Origin: Sphingomonas sp. UBA4766
GTDB lineage: Bacteria; Pseudomonadota; Alphaproteobacteria; Sphingomonadales; Sphingomonadaceae
DNA length: 7,140 bases
NCBI GenBank assembly: GCA_002403415.1
Contig: DHHS01000001.1
Coordinates: 1 to 7,140 of the forward strand
Direction: 5' to 3'
Shown: positions 1-6,678 of the stretch, piece by piece
How positions within the stretch are numbered: position 1 is the stretch's first letter
How the letters are laid out: each line of letters starts with the position of its first letter
Made by a program: the position numbers and the translations under genes
The notes under the pieces: model-generated
The model's database searches: none
What the model was told of the DNA's origin: nothing
What the model saw: only the letters and a program-made list of their open reading frames with translations

Positions 1-7
1 ATAAGAT

Positions 8-11
8 CTCC
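8..11 (-). promoter_or_regulatory. Possible ribosome binding site of an off-window minus-strand gene
   Basis: On the minus strand a GGAG lies downstream of the acyl-CoA synthetase stop and is followed by ATCTTAT up to the window edge. If the next base on that strand is G, an ATG would follow at a 5-base spacing, so another gene of the same operon could begin right at the edge. This is a guess from four bases. The remainder of 1-74 shows no gene, and I see no convincing terminator hairpin there. Confidence 0.2.
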
Positions 12-74
12 AGTAAAATTGGGGGAATGCATCCGCTTTTCGGTAGCGACGCGCGGAAGGTTACATGGGTAAAA

Positions 75-1865
75 TCAACCCTTGTAGAGCGCGTCAAGCC
101 GCGCGCCATAAACCTGTTTCAGCACATGGCGACGAATCTTGAGCGACGGGGTAAGCTGTTCATTTTCAATTGCAAAGGGCTCATCCGCAATGATGAAGCG
201 GCGCACGCGCTCAATCACCGACAAATCCTTGTTCACGCGCTCGACGGCGGCCGCGAGCGCGGCGCGGTAATCCGGATTGTCGGCAAGCCGCGCAAAGTCA
301 CAGCTTGCGCCGGACCGCGCGCAAAATTCCTGCGTCCATTCAGGGTCAGGGACGAGCACGGCCACCATATGCGGTTTGCGGTCGCCCGCGATCATTGCCT
401 GCAGGATTTCGGGCTGCAGGGTCAGCATCCCCTCCACCTTTTGCGGGGCAACGTTGTCGCCCTTATCATTGATAATAAGGTCTTTTTTGCGATCGGTGAT
501 CTTGATCCGCCCCTTTGCGTCGATGACGCCGATGTCGCCGGTGTGGAGCCAGCCATCGCGCAGCACGCGCCGCGTTTCTTCGTCATTACGCCAATAGCCG
601 TGCATCACCAGTTCACCGCGCACCAGGATTTCGCCATCCTCGGCAATGCGCACTTCGGTGTTGGCGAGCGGCGGGCCGACGGTGTCGTGCTTCAGCCCGA
701 CGGCGGGGCGGTTGCACGAAATCACCGGCGCCGCCTCGGTCTGGCCATAGCCCTGAAGGAAGGTAATGCCGAGCGAGTCGAAGAAGATACCGATTTCGGG
801 ATTGAGCGGCGCGCCGCCCGATACCATCGCCTTGATTCGCCCGCCAAACCGCTTGGCGATGCGCGGCTTTAGTGTCGCGCCGAGTAGCGCGTTCATCGGC
901 AGGTCGAGCGCGCCGCGCTTGCCCGCTGCCTTGCGCCCGCCAATGCCGACTGCCTGGTTCATCATGAAGGTTGCGAATCTGCCCTGTTTTTCAACCTGTT
1001 TCACGATCCGCTGGCGCAGCACTTCGAAAAGGCGTGGGACCACGACCATGATCGTCGGGCGGGTTTCCTCGATATTGGACGCGAGTTTGTCGAGCCCTTC
1101 CGCATAATAAATCTGCGCGCCCAGCCCGATGGGGAAATGCTGGCCGCCAGTATGTTCATAGGCGTGGGACAGCGGGAGGAATGACAGGAACACTTCGTCT
1201 GCCCAGCCAAAGTCCTCGCTGATGATCGTGCAGCACCCATTGACGTTGTGCAGGATAGCGCCGTGATGCTGCACCACGCCGCGCGGCGCGCCACCGGTAC
1301 CGCTGGTGTAGATGATGCAGGCGGGGTCTTCGCGCTTGAAGTCGGCCGCTGCCTCGGCTGAGTCGGGCGTGGTGGGGTGATCGGCGATCAACATGTCCCA
1401 CGAGTGAAATGCCAGCGGCCCGGCTTGCGCGACCCGCAAATCCTCCATCCCGATGACAAAACGCGCCTGTGACGATCGCAACGCGGCGGGGAGCAGCGTT
1501 TTGGCAAGCTTCGCGTTCGACACGATGATCGCGCGCGCGCCACTGTTTTCCAGGATATGCGCGTGATCGCGTTCGGTATTGGTGGTGTAAGTGGGGACGG
1601 TAATGCACCCCGCCGCCATGATCGCCAGGTCGCTGATGCACCATTCGGGCCGGTTTTCGGATACCAGCATGACCCGGTCACCGGGGTTCAGCCCGATCGC
1701 TTTCAGCGCCGATGCAAGTGCTGCAACTTGCGCCGCGGCCGTTGCCCAGCTGATCGATTGCCAGCGCCCGCCCGCCTTGGCCCAGAGGAACGGCTTGTCA
1801 CCGCCTGCGCGGGCGCGCGCGAAAAACATCGCGACGAGATTGGGAAAATGTTCAAGCTTTCGCAT
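75..1865 (-). CDS. Long-chain fatty acyl-CoA synthetase (AMP-forming, FadD15-like)
   Basis: ATP-dependent ligase that converts a fatty acid to its acyl-adenylate and then to acyl-CoA, feeding beta-oxidation or lipid synthesis; cytosolic or membrane-associated. The protein has 596 residues, the usual length for the bacterial FadD15/eukaryotic ACSL-like branch. Visible motifs in order are the phosphate-binding loop YTSGTGGAPRGV (about 186-197), LPLSHAYEH (about 230-238), the adenylate-binding QGYGQTEAAP (about 371-380), GWLHTGDIG (about 438-446), the hinge segment DRKKDLIIN (about 458-466), and the C-terminal LTPSLKIRR with the expected catalytic lysine near 576. The P-loop has GG-A-PR where TG-x-PK is commoner, a mild variation. 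I chose the ATG at 1865 because a GGAG lies 5 bases upstream; the GTG directly before it would leave only 2. Last of three minus-strand genes, 67 bases after ggt. The exact fatty acid chain length cannot be read from sequence. Confidence 0.95.
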   Translation of the reverse strand: MRKLEHFPNLVAMFFARARAGGDKPFLWAKAGGRWQSISWATAAAQVAALASALKAIGLNPGDRVMLVSENRPEWCISDLAIMAAGCITVPTYTTNTERDHAHILENSGARAIIVSNAKLAKTLLPAALRSSQARFVIGMEDLRVAQAGPLAFHSWDMLIADHPTTPDSAEAAADFKREDPACIIYTSGTGGAPRGVVQHHGAILHNVNGCCTIISEDFGWADEVFLSFLPLSHAYEHTGGQHFPIGLGAQIYYAEGLDKLASNIEETRPTIMVVVPRLFEVLRQRIVKQVEKQGRFATFMMNQAVGIGGRKAAGKRGALDLPMNALLGATLKPRIAKRFGGRIKAMVSGGAPLNPEIGIFFDSLGITFLQGYGQTEAAPVISCNRPAVGLKHDTVGPPLANTEVRIAEDGEILVRGELVMHGYWRNDEETRRVLRDGWLHTGDIGVIDAKGRIKITDRKKDLIINDKGDNVAPQKVEGMLTLQPEILQAMIAGDRKPHMVAVLVPDPEWTQEFCARSGASCDFARLADNPDYRAALAAAVERVNKDLSVIERVRRFIIADEPFAIENEQLTPSLKIRRHVLKQVYGARLDALYKG

Positions 1866-1932
1866 CACTTCTCCAGGAAGGCCGCCCCCGCGACCGCGTC
1901 ATGCCGTGCGGCGTCCGATTGGCGGTCCGCGC

Positions 1933-3633
1933 TCATTCGCTCAGCGCGACCCCCACGCTGCGCGGGTCCGCCGCTCCAACCCAGCCGCGCCGTGTACGTT
2001 CCGCCGCATTCGCCTTCAACCCCAGCCGCGCGACCGACACTTTGTGGCCCAGCGCCTCAAGCGCGGGTTTCAGCGCCTCGCGCCCCGTCCCCTGTTCAAG
2101 CACCAGCGTGTTGCCGCTGAAATAGACCAGCCCCTCACCGATCGACGCACGCGCGTCCATCCCCCAGTCGAGGTGAGCGATCAGTGCCTTGGCGACCTGC
2201 ATGATGATGGTCTTGCCGCCCGCAGCGCCGACGGTGAACACCGGGACGCCCTTGGCATTGTAAACAATCGTCGGCGACATCGACGAGAGCGGCCGCTTCC
2301 CGCCCTCCACCCGATTGGCGACCGGGGCGCCGCCGCGTTCAGGGGCGAAGGTAAAGTCGGTCAGTTCGTTGTTGAGCACAAAGCCGCCCGCCAGAATCTG
2401 GCTCCCAAACGGTCCCTCCACCGTAGAGGTCATCGTGCCGATATTGCCGCGCCGGTCGATCGCGACGAAATGGGTGGTGCCCGCGATTTCGCCCGAAAGT
2501 GCGGCAGTGCGCGGTTCCGCGCCGGGGGGCGTGCCCGCTTCATACGTGCCCAGCGACTTGTCGGGCGAAATCAGCATCGATCGCGAGCGGAGATACGCCT
2601 TGTCGATCATGCCGGTCACGGGCACGCGTACGAAATCGCTATCGGCCAGATATTTTTCGCGGTCGGCATAGGCGAGCAGCATTGCCTCGCCGATCAAGTG
2701 CCACGCCACCGGGCTGGCCGCGCCCAGCTTTTTCATGTCGAACCGTTCGACCATGCCCAGCACTTGCAGGACGGTTACTGCGCCGGACGAAGGTGGGCCC
2801 ATGCCGCAAATCTTGTAGCCGCGATAGGTGCCGCATACCGGCGGGCGCTCCTTCGCGCGATAGGCGGCGAGGTCGGCGAGGGTGATGTCGCTGGGGTTGC
2901 GCTCGGCGGTGGTGGCGGCGGTGACAATCGCCTGGCCGGTCTCGCCGGTGTAAAACGCATCCGCGCCGCCATCGGCAATCAGCCGCAGCGTCCGGGCGAG
3001 ATCAGGGTTCTTCACCAGCGCACCCTCGCTCAGCGGCTTGCCGTCACGGGTATATTGCGCGCGGATGGCGGGGAAGCTGCTCCACACCTGGCTGACAAAT
3101 CCCATCCCAGCCGCCATCGGGCGCGTGACGGTATAACCCTGTTCCGCCAGCCGGATTGCGGGAGCAAACAGCGCTTTCCAAGCCAGCTTGCCAAAGCGCT
3201 TGTGCACCATGGCCATCAGCCGGATATTGCCGGGCACACCGACCGACTTGCCGCCGGGCACCGCTTGAAAAAACGGGATCGGCTTGCCGTCGGCGCCGAC
3301 AAAGCGCTGCGGGGTGGCGGCTGACGGCGCGGTTTCGCGACCGTCGATGGTGATGAGCTTGCCGCCCGCCAGTTGATAGACGAAAAACCCGCCGCCACCG
3401 ATGCCGCTTGATTGCGGCTCGACTACGGTGAGCGCGAGCATCATGGCCATTTGCGCATCCGCCGCACTGCCGCCTGCGCGCAGGATTTCGCGACCAGCCT
3501 CGGCGGCGCGCGGATCCGCTGCGGAGACAATGCCCTTGGCTGATGCTTTGGCGGTGGGCGCATTGACGCGTGCGTCGGAAGCGCTGGCCGTGATTAAAAG
3601 CGTCGCCGTCAGCGCGTGGATCAGTTTTTTCAT
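1933..3633 (-). CDS. ggt: Gamma-glutamyltransferase (glutathione hydrolase precursor)
   Basis: Cleaves the gamma-glutamyl bond of glutathione and related compounds and transfers the glutamyl group to water or an amino acid. The family is made as a proenzyme that cuts itself into a large and a small subunit. The protein has 566 residues and begins with a lysine-led hydrophobic stretch ending near TASASDA (about 15-21), a likely Sec signal peptide, so a periplasmic location is expected. GGSAADA (about 54-60) and DGRETAP (about 97-103; Arg99 fits the substrate carboxylate-binding arginine) lie in the large subunit. The self-processing nucleophile is the first Thr of TTHFVAIDRRGN (Thr386), followed by the small subunit with LNNELTDF (about 420-427), PLSSMSPTIV (about 448-457) and the oxyanion-loop GAAGG (about 469-473). 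The segment between DF and KRPLSSM is somewhat shorter than I recall for the E. coli enzyme, suggesting a reduced lid loop. An AGGA sits 8 bases before the ATG. It lies 31 bases downstream of pyrD and is probably co-transcribed with it. Confidence 0.95.
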   Translation of the reverse strand: MKKLIHALTATLLITASASDARVNAPTAKASAKGIVSAADPRAAEAGREILRAGGSAADAQMAMMLALTVVEPQSSGIGGGGFFVYQLAGGKLITIDGRETAPSAATPQRFVGADGKPIPFFQAVPGGKSVGVPGNIRLMAMVHKRFGKLAWKALFAPAIRLAEQGYTVTRPMAAGMGFVSQVWSSFPAIRAQYTRDGKPLSEGALVKNPDLARTLRLIADGGADAFYTGETGQAIVTAATTAERNPSDITLADLAAYRAKERPPVCGTYRGYKICGMGPPSSGAVTVLQVLGMVERFDMKKLGAASPVAWHLIGEAMLLAYADREKYLADSDFVRVPVTGMIDKAYLRSRSMLISPDKSLGTYEAGTPPGAEPRTAALSGEIAGTTHFVAIDRRGNIGTMTSTVEGPFGSQILAGGFVLNNELTDFTFAPERGGAPVANRVEGGKRPLSSMSPTIVYNAKGVPVFTVGAAGGKTIIMQVAKALIAHLDWGMDARASIGEGLVYFSGNTLVLEQGTGREALKPALEALGHKVSVARLGLKANAAERTRRGWVGAADPRSVGVALSE

Positions 3634-3664
3634 GCCTCAATTCCTAACCATATTTGCCGTAGCG

Positions 3665-4702
3665 TCAAAGCGCTTTGGCAGCGCGCGCGTCGGCGAGCGT
3701 CGCAAAGCCGTCGCGGCGCAGGCGTGCGGCGAGGCCCGTGTTGATCGCGCGCGCGAGGCCCGGGCCATGATACACAAGGGCAGAATAAAGTTGCACCAGC
3801 GACGCGCCCGCCAGCAGGCGCGCATAGGCTTCCTCCGCGCTGTCGATCCCCCCGACCGAGATCAGCGGTATCGCCCCGCCGGTGCTTGCGTGCGCCTCCG
3901 TCAGCTTCGTGCGCGCCAGCCCTGCCAGCGGGGCGCCTGACAGCCCCCCGACTTCGGCTGCGTGGGCGGAGCGAAGCGGTGGGCGGCTGATCGTCGTGTT
4001 GCTGATGATGAGCGCGTCGATGCCCGCCTCAATCGCCGCCCGGGCGACATGGTCGATCCCGGCGGCATCAAGATCGGGTGCGATTTTCAGGAACAGCGGT
4101 GTTGCCCCGCGCGCTTCCGCGCTTGCCGCCAGCAATTCCGCCAGCGCCGCGCCATGTTGCAAATCGCGCAGGCCCGGTGTGTTCGGCGAACTGATGTTGA
4201 TCGTCACATAGTCTGCATGGGGTGCCGCTTTGGCAACGCCGGTGCGATAATCGGCGATCCGGTCCACCGCGTCCTTGTTCGCGCCGACATTGATGCCCAG
4301 CACGCCGCGCCGTCGCGCCGCCGCCGCGCGGGGGAGGGCCGCGTCAATGCCGCCATTGTTGAACCCAAGCCGGTTGATGACGCCCTCATCCTCGACGAGG
4401 CGGAAGATGCGTGGTTTGGGATTGCCCGGCTGAGGGAGGGGAGTCAGCGTGCCAATTTCCACACTGCCAAAGCCCAGCGCGAACCAGCCGTCGATTGCCG
4501 TGCCGTTTTTGTCGACGCCCGCTGCCAACCCCAGGGGCGAAGCAAAGTCGATGCCCGCCACGCGCGTCGCCAACGCGGGGTCAGGCGGCGGCGCGGCCCC
4601 CGGCGAACCGATGCGAGCCCAGGCCGCCAGCGCTTCGAGTGTCAGGCCGTGCGCGCGTTCGGCATCGAGCGCGAACAGGGCAGGGCGGATCCGCGAGAAC
4701 AT
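3665..4702 (-). CDS. pyrD: Dihydroorotate dehydrogenase (quinone), class 2
   Basis: Oxidises dihydroorotate to orotate in pyrimidine synthesis, with FMN as cofactor and membrane quinone as electron acceptor; peripheral inner-membrane protein. The 345-residue length and the N-terminal helix MFSRIRPALFALDAERAH match class 2 enzymes, which use this segment for membrane and quinone contact. Visible motifs are PLGLAAGVDKNG (56-67), IGTLTPLPQPGNPKPR (83-98), NRLGFNNGG (110-118), INISSPNTPGLR (168-179) with Ser172 in the position of the class 2 catalytic serine and Asn169/Asn174 as substrate ligands, KIAPD (206-210), NTT (235-237), GGLSGAPL, SVGGI and the FMN phosphate-binding VQLYSALVYHGP. The frame stays open upstream to 5239, but homology to known PyrD N-termini places the start at the ATG at 4702. 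The ribosome binding site there is weak. First gene of the minus-strand cluster and divergent from the suf operon, so the shared intergenic operator could affect it too. Confidence 0.96.
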   Translation of the reverse strand: MFSRIRPALFALDAERAHGLTLEALAAWARIGSPGAAPPPDPALATRVAGIDFASPLGLAAGVDKNGTAIDGWFALGFGSVEIGTLTPLPQPGNPKPRIFRLVEDEGVINRLGFNNGGIDAALPRAAAARRRGVLGINVGANKDAVDRIADYRTGVAKAAPHADYVTINISSPNTPGLRDLQHGAALAELLAASAEARGATPLFLKIAPDLDAAGIDHVARAAIEAGIDALIISNTTISRPPLRSAHAAEVGGLSGAPLAGLARTKLTEAHASTGGAIPLISVGGIDSAEEAYARLLAGASLVQLYSALVYHGPGLARAINTGLAARLRRDGFATLADARAAKAL

Positions 4703-4762
4703 GGCGGATGCTTTGGCAGCACGATCGCGCGGTAGCAACGCTGCCCATTTCGAAATCGTCGA

Positions 4763-4791
4763 TTGACAATCAGACTGATTTTGTCTGATTG
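4763..4791 (+). promoter_or_regulatory. Promoter of the Rrf2-suf operon with poor -10
   Basis: A perfect -35 hexamer TTGACA lies at 4763-4768. No good -10 follows: the best option is TCTGAT at 4784-4789 with a short 15-base spacer, while a 17-base spacer gives only TGATTG. Both candidate -10 boxes lie inside the right arm of the palindrome at 4767-4791. A strong -35 with a weak -10 fits a promoter under tight control, but this is inferred from a single sequence. Confidence 0.55.
4767..4791. promoter_or_regulatory. Perfect 9-7-9 palindrome, probable Rrf2 operator
   Basis: CAATCAGAC at 4767-4775 and its exact reverse complement GTCTGATTG at 4783-4791 flank a 7-base AT-rich centre. The 25-base span is typical of sites bound by dimers of Rrf2-family regulators such as IscR. 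It covers the end of the -35 box and the whole -10 region of the regulator's own promoter, so binding should block transcription of the regulator and sufB. It also lies 64 bases upstream of the divergent pyrD start. The identification of the bound protein is inference from position and symmetry. Confidence 0.7.
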
Positions 4792-4798
4792 AGCATCG

Positions 4799-5215
4799 AT
4801 GCGTCTTTCCAGCCTTGCCGATTATGCCGTGGTCATGATGAGTGCGGCCGCGCGCCATTGCGGCGTCAGCGGGCGGCTCAACGCGACGCTGCTCGCTGAG
4901 GAAACGGGCATCCCGCTTCCGACCGTGCAGAAACTCGTCAGCCGCTTGTCGGCGGCCGGGCTGATCGAAAGTGCGCGCGGCACCGGCGGCGGCTTTCGCC
5001 TGTCGCGCCCGCCCGCCAGCATCAGCCTTGCCGATATTGTCGAGGCGGTTGAGGGGCCGATTGCGATGACCGCCTGTGTCGATGAGGGGCGCCATGATTG
5101 CCAGATTGAGGAGAATTGCCGCGTGAAGCCGCATTGGAATGCCGTCAACGGGGCTGTGCGCGGCGCGCTCGCCGGGGTCAGCCTCGCCAGCTTGTCGGCG
5201 GCAGGAGCTGCGTGA
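4799..5215 (+). CDS. Rrf2-family iron-sulfur (SUF system) transcription regulator
   Basis: DNA-binding regulator expected to sense iron-sulfur status and control the suf operon it heads. The 138-residue protein starts MRLSSLADYAVV, the standard Rrf2 N-terminus, which fixes the start codon. A winged helix-turn-helix follows: LLAEETGIPLPTVQKLVSRL (about 31-50) as the recognition unit, then GTGGGFRLSR (about 61-70) as the wing. Three cysteines, Cys93, Cys101 and Cys107, lie in the usual cluster-binding loop with spacing C-X7-C-X5-C, wider than the C-X5-C-X5-C I recall for E. coli IscR. It most resembles the SUF-system regulator subfamily of Rrf2 proteins. There is no clear Shine-Dalgarno sequence before the ATG, because the palindrome ends only 7 bases upstream. 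The stop codon overlaps the sufB start by one base (TGATG), so the two are translationally coupled. Autoregulation through the upstream palindrome is likely. Confidence 0.92.
   Translation: MRLSSLADYAVVMMSAAARHCGVSGRLNATLLAEETGIPLPTVQKLVSRLSAAGLIESARGTGGGFRLSRPPASISLADIVEAVEGPIAMTACVDEGRHDCQIEENCRVKPHWNAVNGAVRGALAGVSLASLSAAGAA
5203..5207 (+). promoter_or_regulatory. Ribosome binding site deciding the sufB start
   Basis: AGGAG lies inside the last codons of the regulator gene, 7 bases before the ATG at 5215. It supports that ATG over the in-frame ATG at 5116, which lies deep within the regulator gene. Confidence 0.8.
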
Positions 5216-6678
5216 TGGCAACCAAAAATGCCGAGGCAATTGCCGCCGCCAACAAGAAGTATGAATGGGGTTTCAGCTCTGACATCGCGCAGGAATTCGC
5301 GCCCAAGGGGTTGAGCGAGGACACCGTTCGCTTCATCTCCGCCAAAAAGGGTGAGCCCGAATGGATGCTCGACTGGCGGCTTAAGGCCTATCGCCACTGG
5401 CTGACGATGACGTCGCCCGATTGGGCCAAGTTGCAGATCGATCCGATCGATTATCAGGACGCCTATTATTACGCCGAGCCCAAGGCCAAGCCAAAACTCG
5501 GTTCGCTCGACGAGGTCGATCCCGAGATTTTGCGCGTTTACGAAAAGCTGGGCATCCCGATTGAAGAGCAGAAGGTGCTCGCCGGGGTGGAGGGCGCGCG
5601 CAAAGTGGCGGTGGACGCCGTGTTCGATTCGGTGTCGGTCGCGACAACCTTCCGCAAGGAACTCGAAGCGGCCGGCGTCATTTTCCGCAGCATTTCAGAG
5701 GCGATCAAGGAATATCCTGATCTGGTGCGCAAATGGCTCGGCAAAGTGGTGCCGATGCACGACAATTATTTCGCCGCGCTCAACTGTGCGGTGTTTAGCG
5801 ACGGGACGTTCGTCTACATTCCCGAAGGCGTGCGCTGCCCGATGGAATTGAGCACATATTTCCGCATCAATGCCGAGAATACCGGCCAGTTCGAGCGGAC
5901 GTTGATCGTCGCCGACAAGGGCGCCTATGTGTCTTATCTTGAAGGCTGCACCGCGCCGATGCGCGATGAGAACCAATTGCACGCAGCCGTGGTCGAACTG
6001 GTCGCGCTCGACGATGCCGAGATCAAATATTCGACCGTGCAAAACTGGTATCCCGGCGACGAAAACGGGCGTGGCGGCATTTACAACTTCGTCACCAAGC
6101 GCGCCTTGTGTCAGGGCGCACGATCAAAGGTGTCGTGGACGCAGGTCGAGACCGGCAGCGCCGTTACGTGGAAATATCCATCGTGCGTGCTGAATGGCGA
6201 AGATAGCGTCGGTGAATTTTATTCGGTCGCAGTCACCAATAACTGCCAACAGGCAGATACCGGCACCAAGATGATCCATAATGGCCGGGGGAGCCGATCG
6301 ACCATTGTGTCGAAGGGGATTTCGGCGGGACGCAGCGACAATACCTATCGCGGATTGGTGCGCGTCGCGCCGGGCGCGGAAGGGGTGCGCAATTTTACCC
6401 AGTGCGATTCGCTGCTGCTCGGCGATCAATGCGGTGCGCACACCGTGCCCTATATCGAGGTCCGCAACCCGTCGGCGCAGATCGAGCACGAGGCAACGAC
6501 GTCGAAGATTTCCGACGACCAGCTCTTCTACGCGATGCAGCGCGGGCTGGATCAGGAAGCGGCCGTCGCGCTGATCGTCAACGGCTTTGCGAAGGAAGTG
6601 CTGCAGCAATTGCCGATGGAATTTGCGGTCGAAGCGCAAAAGCTGCTGGGGATTTCGCTTGAGGGGTCGGTTGGATGA
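5215..6678 (+). CDS. sufB: Fe-S cluster assembly scaffold protein SufB
   Basis: Core scaffold of the SUF system: with SufC and SufD it forms the SufBC2D complex, receives sulfur from the SufS desulfurase path, and builds clusters in the cytoplasm. The protein has 487 residues, close to the roughly 495 of E. coli SufB, and is collinear with the family throughout. Recognisable stretches are the N-terminal YEWGFSSDIAQE (about 16-27), EPEWMLDWRLKAYRHW (about 47-62), IPEGVRCPMELSTYFRIN (about 202-219), YLEGCTAP (about 241-248, Cys245), QNWYPGDENGRGGIYNFVTKR (about 276-296), TQCDSLLLGDQCGAHTVPYIE (395-415) and IEHEATTSKI (423-432). By offset from the E. coli numbering, Cys397 and Glu426 fit the SufB residues needed for cluster building, and Cys245 the sulfur-accepting cysteine; this mapping is from memory. 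The gene overlaps the upstream regulator by 1 base and the downstream gene by 4. All key residues appear intact. Confidence 0.97.
   Translation: MATKNAEAIAAANKKYEWGFSSDIAQEFAPKGLSEDTVRFISAKKGEPEWMLDWRLKAYRHWLTMTSPDWAKLQIDPIDYQDAYYYAEPKAKPKLGSLDEVDPEILRVYEKLGIPIEEQKVLAGVEGARKVAVDAVFDSVSVATTFRKELEAAGVIFRSISEAIKEYPDLVRKWLGKVVPMHDNYFAALNCAVFSDGTFVYIPEGVRCPMELSTYFRINAENTGQFERTLIVADKGAYVSYLEGCTAPMRDENQLHAAVVELVALDDAEIKYSTVQNWYPGDENGRGGIYNFVTKRALCQGARSKVSWTQVETGSAVTWKYPSCVLNGEDSVGEFYSVAVTNNCQQADTGTKMIHNGRGSRSTIVSKGISAGRSDNTYRGLVRVAPGAEGVRNFTQCDSLLLGDQCGAHTVPYIEVRNPSAQIEHEATTSKISDDQLFYAMQRGLDQEAAVALIVNGFAKEVLQQLPMEFAVEAQKLLGISLEGSVG
6661..6666 (+). promoter_or_regulatory. Ribosome binding site of the DUF559 gene inside sufB
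   Basis: GAGGGG lies in the last codons of sufB, 8 bases before the ATG at 6675 that overlaps the sufB stop. It supports the upstream ATG rather than the next in-frame ATG at 6795, which has only a weak purine-rich stretch before it. Confidence 0.6.

Noticed and set aside
1866..1868. GTG as start codon of the acyl-CoA synthetase
   Set aside because: The spacing to the GGAG would be only 2 bases. The adjacent ATG at 1865 has a proper 5-base spacing.
1866..1932. A terminator or small gene between ggt and the acyl-CoA synthetase
   Set aside because: I found no stable hairpin with a T-run, and the only ATG there opens a short frame that runs out of phase into the ligase gene.
1591..3324. A 577-codon open frame on the plus strand opposite ggt and the end of the acyl-CoA synthetase
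   Set aside because: It is antisense to two genes with complete family motifs, its translation is arginine-rich and low in recognisable motifs, and long antisense frames are expected in GC-rich DNA.
4429..4448. GCTGA...TCAGC around a GGGAGGGGAG run, reminiscent of the GC-rich repeat
   Set aside because: It lies in conserved pyrD coding sequence (TPLPQPGN), has only 5-base arms and does not match the repeat copies at 6715 and 7105.
4703..4798. A separate sigma-70-type promoter for pyrD on the minus strand
   Set aside because: A TTGTCA is present, but no acceptable -10 lies at a normal spacing, so I could not support a site.
5116..5214. An earlier in-frame start for sufB
   Set aside because: It would overlap the regulator by about 100 bases and encode arginine-rich residues foreign to SufB. 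The ATG at 5215 has a good AGGAG and the normal family start.
4703..5239. Upstream extension of the pyrD frame through the intergenic region and the regulator gene
   Set aside because: The extension is antisense to the Rrf2 gene, and the PyrD family N-terminus starts at the ATG at 4702.
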